DNA of 15,424 nt from DASPKA01 sp035628335. Lineage in GTDB: Bacteria > Patescibacteriota > Doudnabacteria > UBA920. A model generated the notes under the pieces. It saw only the letters and a program-made list of their open reading frames with translations, did not search any database and was not told where the DNA came from. Below, in pieces: positions 12,608 to 15,424 of the stretch (position 1 is its first letter; each line of letters opens with the position of its first letter). The translations under genes were made by a program, and so were the position numbers. The stretch is taken from contig DASPKA010000100.1 of assembly GCA_035628335.1 (NCBI GenBank), positions 1-15,424 of the forward strand, given 5' to 3'.

Positions 12608-12732
12608 TTATGGGAAACCATGTTTTCCATAAACCACCTTGGCAACCGTTTCACTAACCTAAATATGAAAGCGACAGGTAACAGTAGGTCTTGCAAACTT
12701 AAACTGTTACCCGTCGCCTTCAATTTTAACAT
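12583..12732 (-). CDS. Possible 49-aa minus-strand ORF
   Basis: From ATG 12732 to TAA 12583, 49 codons with a hydrophobic and basic middle (LQDLLLPVAFIFRLVKRLPR). It covers both inverted repeats of the spacer. The ribosome site is weak, and the end overlaps the 12479-12607 frame. An internal ATG (12630) has an AAGGTGG in front of it. It may be chance coding across palindromes or part of a decayed gene. Confidence 0.2.
   Translation of the reverse strand: MLKLKATGNSLSLQDLLLPVAFIFRLVKRLPRWFMENMVSHKFSLNTNT
12607..12633. repeat. 12-bp hairpin with CAT triloop
   Basis: TTTATGGGAAAC-CAT-GTTTTCCATAAA pairs over 12 positions with one G·U on the plus strand. Like the hairpin at 6677-6709 it is A/T-rich, has the loop CAT and lacks a T-run. 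Confidence 0.5.
12667..12721. repeat. Long inverted repeat, 19-base arms
   Basis: GAAAGCGACAGGTAACAGT (12667-12685) pairs with 12703-12721 around a 17-base loop. The only two departures are A·C mismatches on the plus strand; both become G·U pairs in a minus-strand transcript. No T-run follows on either strand. Confidence 0.6.
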
Positions 12733-12758
12733 ACTTCGCGGTTATTGAGATTGACAAA

Positions 12759-12767
12759 TGTTATAAT
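12759..12767 (+). promoter_or_regulatory. Promoter of the 326-aa gene
   Basis: TGTTATAAT is a perfect extended -10 (hexamer 12762-12767), with a predicted start near 12774. An overlapping alternative uses TTGACA (12751-12756) with TAATAG (16-base spacer) or TAGTAT (19-base spacer). Either gives a leader of about 20-35 bases with the strong Shine-Dalgarno. Confidence 0.55.
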
Positions 12768-12807
12768 GTATGTAATAGTATAAGATTCAAAAATTTAGGA
12801 GGGGCAC

Positions 12808-13788
12808 ATGAAAGGATTGAATCTTGTTAGTTTCAGAGAAAATTTGCACAAAATAAAACCGGATTCTAAGAACCCGGCTTCGAGGATTAAGGGGTGGAAG
12901 AAGAAGCTCGGTCCTTGGATTGAGAGGCTGGAGGAAGATTATGGCAAGGGCTTTTCAATATTAGAAAAGTATCACAACCTTCCTTTTGCAGCTTTTGCCA
13001 GATTTTCTTTTGACGAGTTATGCAAAATTCATCATTCCTCGCCCATTCAAATGCATAACAGCGTCAGCAAGTTGTTCGAAACTTCTGCGCAACATGAAAT
13101 AATTAGAAAGATTGAGAGTTCCATGTGGCGCTGGAGTTATGACAGGTCCAGTTGGAATGAAATCGTAGATGCGTATGATAATCTACGCCACTTCACTTTC
13201 ATGACCAACAAGGACTTTGAGGTGCGGCTCGACTGGACGACCTGGTACAATGAGTTTGGTTATTCCAAATTCAGTCGGACTTACCTTGATGGGGTGTTTG
13301 GTTTCCTGGTCTATTATAAGGGCCAGCACGTCATGACGATTGGGTTTTCTGTTCTTGTAGGTAGGCGTGTGCTTATCCAGCAAGTGCAGTCAGCGCAGCG
13401 GAGTGGTAACAGGGGGCTGTTCAAGATCCCACAGAACCGGGTGGAGTTTGTAATTGACCTGTTCTTTAAGAACTTCCCCAGGTATCGTTTTTACTTGATC
13501 GATGGTGAATCGTTGGTCAAGAAGACGTTGCGCGATTATGAAAGGTCCTTAGAGAGGAATCAAGAAATCCTTAGGCGTTGGGATCAGGTGTCAGATTTTA
13601 TCGAAAGGTTACAGGAAGAAGAGAGAGAGCTAAAAAACAGAAAGATGCACCTTGAGTTAGATATGCCTCGCATCTCAAGGTTTTACAATTCTATTGGCCG
13701 GCATCGCTTTGGTGCTGACGTCATATCATCTAATGACCTGGAACATTATAAAATAATTTCAGGCAGAATTAGAAATTTCAAGCTGTGA
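12808..13788 (+). CDS. Orphan 326-aa basic, aromatic-rich protein with a coiled coil
   Basis: The start is set by a strong Shine-Dalgarno AGGAGGGG (12797-12804). No signal peptide or membrane helix. The N-terminal 120 residues are helical and rich in Lys, Trp and His (SRIKGWKKKLGPWIERL, HHSSPIQMHNSVSKLFETS). A central beta-rich part (about 135-235) includes FEVRLDWTTWYNEFGYSKF, then VFGFLVYYKGQHVMTIGFSVLVGRRVLIQQVQ and FYLIDGES. The pattern is loosely acyltransferase-like, but no motif proves this. Residues 240-290 are a charged coiled coil (RSLERNQEILRRWDQVSDF…EEERELKNRKM). I do not recognise a family. It is a single-gene transcript with its own promoter and terminator. Confidence 0.82.
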   Translation: MKGLNLVSFRENLHKIKPDSKNPASRIKGWKKKLGPWIERLEEDYGKGFSILEKYHNLPFAAFARFSFDELCKIHHSSPIQMHNSVSKLFETSAQHEIIRKIESSMWRWSYDRSSWNEIVDAYDNLRHFTFMTNKDFEVRLDWTTWYNEFGYSKFSRTYLDGVFGFLVYYKGQHVMTIGFSVLVGRRVLIQQVQSAQRSGNRGLFKIPQNRVEFVIDLFFKNFPRYRFYLIDGESLVKKTLRDYERSLERNQEILRRWDQVSDFIERLQEEERELKNRKMHLELDMPRISRFYNSIGRHRFGADVISSNDLEHYKIISGRIRNFKL

Positions 13789-13815
13789 GCCCTACCTAGG
13801 TCTCACAGCTTTTTT
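13780..13815 (+). terminator. Terminator overlapping the stop codon of the 326-aa gene
   Basis: AAGCTGTGAG / CTCACAGCTT forms a 10-bp stem with a 12-base loop and six T. The TGA stop (13786-13788) lies in the 5' arm, so translating ribosomes would cover part of the hairpin. Confidence 0.85.
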
Positions 13816-13872
13816 GTATCGAGCACTCACATAGGATTAAGTCTTTATCCAGTTTATAGGGAAAAGTTGGTG

Positions 13873-13878
13873 TATAAT
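13873..13878 (+). promoter_or_regulatory. -10 box giving a leaderless DUF1003-like mRNA
   Basis: A TATAAT box ends exactly six bases before the ATG at 13885. Reading the promoter in frame gives a false N-terminal extension MVYNCY from a GTG/TTG-type start at 13867. Confidence 0.65.
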
Positions 13879-13884
13879 TGTTAT

Positions 13885-14427
13885 ATGATAAATCCATTAC
13901 ATACCATTTCTGGTTTAGTAGGAGTACTCACCGGAGCAGATAAAAGCTCAAAGAATAAACGGGAGCAAATTTTAAAAACCTTAAAAGCTCGTGCAAACCA
14001 AAAGCGGAACATCTATCAGAGAATAGCTGATACTCTAACTGCAAGTTTTGGCAGCTTCACGTTTCTCGCATTGAACGTGCTGTTTTTCATTTCATGGATT
14101 TACCTTAATACCTCTAAACACTTCGCTCACTTTGACCCATATCCATTTAATTTTTTAACAATGTCAGTTTCTTTAGAAGCAATAGTACTGTCAATTTTTG
14201 TCTTAATGTCACAAAACAGTTCCAGCAAAGTAGATGATGTTAGAGAAGAGTTACATTTACAGATCAATCTCATCGCGGAGAAAGAAATAACTAAGGCACT
14301 TTCACTTATTGTAAAAATAGCTGAAAAGCAGGGAATAGACGTCAGGTCAGACAAGGAGTTAGCAGGCTTTTTAGCTCCACTTCAGGAAACCCGTTTAGAG
14401 GTGAACATATCAAACGAAATGCGCTAA
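13885..14427 (+). CDS. DUF1003-like membrane protein
   Basis: 180 aa. A basic N-terminal segment leads to RIADTLTASFGSFTFLALNVLFFISWIYLN (about 51-80), then HFDPYPFNFLTMSVSLEAIVLSIFVLMSQN and a charged tail. GSxxFL, the WIxxN turn, FDPYPF and MSQN are the hallmarks of the DUF1003 family, whose function is unknown. Two transmembrane helices are expected (about 58-77 and 93-112), with both ends inside. The tail VDDVREELHLQINLIAEKEI is helical and may form a coiled coil. The ATG at 13885 is preferred because the longer frame reads through the -10 box. Confidence 0.88.
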   Translation: MINPLHTISGLVGVLTGADKSSKNKREQILKTLKARANQKRNIYQRIADTLTASFGSFTFLALNVLFFISWIYLNTSKHFAHFDPYPFNFLTMSVSLEAIVLSIFVLMSQNSSSKVDDVREELHLQINLIAEKEITKALSLIVKIAEKQGIDVRSDKELAGFLAPLQETRLEVNISNEMR

Positions 14428-14533
14428 GCATCTTAAAGCATCCCAATAAAAGATCGGGGTGAGTTTATTGTACATATGCTGTGAATAAAAGGAAATGCAA
14501 AAAAAGTAGAAAGTGTGTGTGCATGGGTTGGAA

Positions 14534-14692
14534 ATGCTTGATGGTGAACCTTCAGACTTTGGATTAGATTCATTGGCTGACTTTAATGATGAGGCGCTTA
14601 TGGAGCATTATCAGACCTGCGACTGTTGCAGGTATCTGATGGAGACAGCCTCAGACGGCATAGTTATGCAGCGGGACGGTTCATTTTTTTGA
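14534..14692 (+). CDS. Possible 52-aa zf-HC2-like miniprotein
   Basis: MLDGEPSDFGLDSLADFNDE… is followed by HYQTCDCC (about 25-32), an HxxxCxxC pattern with helix-forming flanks (DEALMEHYQTCDCCRYLME). This looks like the zinc-binding anti-sigma (zf-HC2) motif. The frame ends TGA after a T7 tract. No good Shine-Dalgarno or -10 is evident; alternative in-frame GTG starts at 14513 and 14519 exist. It may be a small zinc protein or the remnant of a longer anti-sigma-like protein. It follows the DUF1003-like gene by 106 bases. Confidence 0.4.
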   Translation: MLDGEPSDFGLDSLADFNDEALMEHYQTCDCCRYLMETASDGIVMQRDGSFF

Positions 14693-14712
14693 TCTGGCTG
14701 CGAATCTAAACC

Positions 14713-14745
14713 AAACACCGCTAGATTTTGGGCTAGGGGTGTTTT
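14713..14745. terminator. Hairpin between convergent genes, probable weak terminator
   Basis: AAACACC-G-CTAG / CTAG-G-GGTGTTT forms 7 + 4 pairs around a G·G mismatch, with an eight-base loop, followed by TTTTC. It lies between the 14534 ORF and the end of the DUF1905 gene and could serve either strand, though neither T-run is long. Confidence 0.5.
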
Positions 14746-14773
14746 CAAATCGCATTACGGCCAAAGGGCTTAC

Positions 14774-15079
14774 CTATACGAGGATTTCGATCAGGCAACG
14801 CACAGTGGTGTTCTCAGTAAGGTTTTCTTTTTTTCTTACTTCAGCTTTGATCGGTAGTAAGTAAGTTCCACTTTTACTATCTGGGAAGATTGATGTTTTC
14901 CAGGTAATGGAACCAATGGTAACTTTGACGCGTAGAGACCCCCAGCCTCGTTTAAGATCACTGAAGGTTGACTTGATTTGTTTTGATTCTTTTTGTGGCA
15001 GAGAAATAAAATACCAACCTGCCATGCCTGGGTACCGCCAGACCTTTGATTTAAATTTATATTGAGCTCCTGTAATCAT
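14774..15079 (-). CDS. DUF1905 domain protein
   Basis: 101 aa, a single small beta-barrel-like domain. The order YKFKSKVWRYPGMAGWYFISLP (7-28), GWGSLRVKVTIGSITWKTSIFP (46-67), GTYLLPIKAEVRKKENL and TVRCLIEILV matches the DUF1905 pattern (W…GGWxFVxLP, GxVxVxxTIGxxxWxTSLFP, YxLPVKAxVRK). The function of this family is unknown; members often occur alone or fused to YdeI-like domains. The start ATG at 15079 lies exactly six bases after a TATAAT, so a leaderless mRNA is likely. The longer GTG start at 15097 only translates the promoter (VYNAY). It is divergent from the 15140 gene. Confidence 0.88.
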   Translation of the reverse strand: MITGAQYKFKSKVWRYPGMAGWYFISLPQKESKQIKSTFSDLKRGWGSLRVKVTIGSITWKTSIFPDSKSGTYLLPIKAEVRKKENLTENTTVRCLIEILV

Positions 15080-15085
15080 ATAGGC

Positions 15086-15132
15086 ATTATATACCACTGA
15101 TTTTCCTTTTTATTCCCATATCAGTATATAAT
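15086..15132. promoter_or_regulatory. Divergent pair of leaderless-type promoters
   Basis: Minus strand: TATAAT at 15091-15086, six bases before the ATG at 15079. Plus strand: TATAAT at 15127-15132, seven bases before the ATG at 15140. Both are embedded in TATATAAT and neither has a clear -35; the two starts are 60 bases apart. Confidence 0.6.
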
Positions 15133-15139
15133 AAATGAG

Positions 15140-15424
15140 ATGAAAGAAACACCAAACCATAATTCTTTGTTTGCTGAGTTTGCTTCTGCTCATGCTGGGG
15201 AAAAAGACAAAAATGAGTCTAAGGTTCATGAGATGACATATTCCAAAGAGACGTATGCAGAGGCAAACTGGGGTCTGTACGAGAGTGTACGCGATTTGTT
15301 GCAAAATAATTTAGATGCTGAAACGGCAAAATTTTACTGGCAAACGTTATTTACGGTGTTTGACCGTGAAAAGACTTTAGCATTGATAGAGGATCAGAAA
15401 TCGCCGGAGCTGGTCAAGGCGATT
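15140..15424 (+). CDS. N-terminal part of an unrecognised soluble gene, cut by the window edge
   Basis: Ninety-five codons are open to the window end. The protein begins MKETPNHNSLFAEFASAHAG, followed by a charged linker (EKDKNESKVHEM) and then helices: AEANWGLYESVRDLLQ, AETAKFYWQTLFTVFDREKTLALIED. It has no signal peptide or membrane helix. I do not recognise a family. The ATG at 15140 is preferred over an out-of-frame ATG at 15135 because it opens the long frame. Spacing from the TATAAT suggests a leaderless mRNA. Confidence 0.7.
   Translation, partial: MKETPNHNSLFAEFASAHAGEKDKNESKVHEMTYSKETYAEANWGLYESVRDLLQNNLDAETAKFYWQTLFTVFDREKTLALIEDQKSPELVKAI

Noticed and set aside
12557..12748. 63-codon plus-strand frame in the spacer
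   Set aside because: Its start lies inside the terminator hairpin and its sequence is made largely by the inverted repeats; no ribosome site.
1..15424. CRISPR array, insertion sequence, prophage or integrase
   Set aside because: No regularly spaced repeats, transposase, integrase or phage structural gene is seen; the inverted repeats are single hairpins.

Overview
The window looks like an AT-rich bacterial chromosome of small-genome type. It has short genes, mostly one per transcript, on both strands, with compact hairpin terminators and several leaderless starts. The standard code fits, since TAA, TAG and TGA all end convincing genes. An intron-bearing tRNA, leaderless genes and many small orphan proteins would suit Patescibacteria/CPR (for example a Saccharibacteria-like lineage). 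That placement is inference: no rRNA or universal marker is present.

Layout. 1-148: tail of an unrecognised gene. 145-2319: a strong promoter, an ABC-F ATPase, a 46-codon ORF and a small conserved-looking protein, closed by a terminator. 2323-3367: a four-helix membrane protein (DUF1761-like, minus) divergent from an orphan 154-aa gene. 3387-3787: a complete tRNA-Asn(GUU) transcription unit, interrupted inside the anticodon by a 245-nt group I intron. 3819-6492: an anchored alpha/beta hydrolase, a secreted 382-aa protein and a two-helix membrane protein. 6574-8661: a hairpin-rich spacer, a Nudix + DUF218 (YdcF-like) fusion and a short-chain dehydrogenase. 8814-9578: an orphan helical protein convergent with a cold-shock-domain gene that has a roughly 100-nt leader. 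9868-12579: a DinB-like protein and a secreted rhamnogalacturonan-lyase-like protein split by a frameshift. 12479-12767: a puzzling spacer with a terminator, a possible competing hairpin, two large inverted repeats and minus-strand reading frames. 12797-15424: an orphan 326-aa gene, a DUF1003-like membrane protein, a possible zf-HC2-like miniprotein, a DUF1905 protein (minus) and the start of a gene that runs off the end.

The genes do not form one pathway; this is a set of independent housekeeping, stress and envelope functions. The most interesting signals are three. First, the group I intron splits the Asn anticodon, and its splice sites can be fixed by base pairing. Second, four genes share exactly six bases between a -10 box and the ATG, and a fifth has seven, implying leaderless mRNAs. 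Third, there are structured leaders or spacers before the ABC-F, Nudix-DUF218, cold-shock and 326-aa genes.
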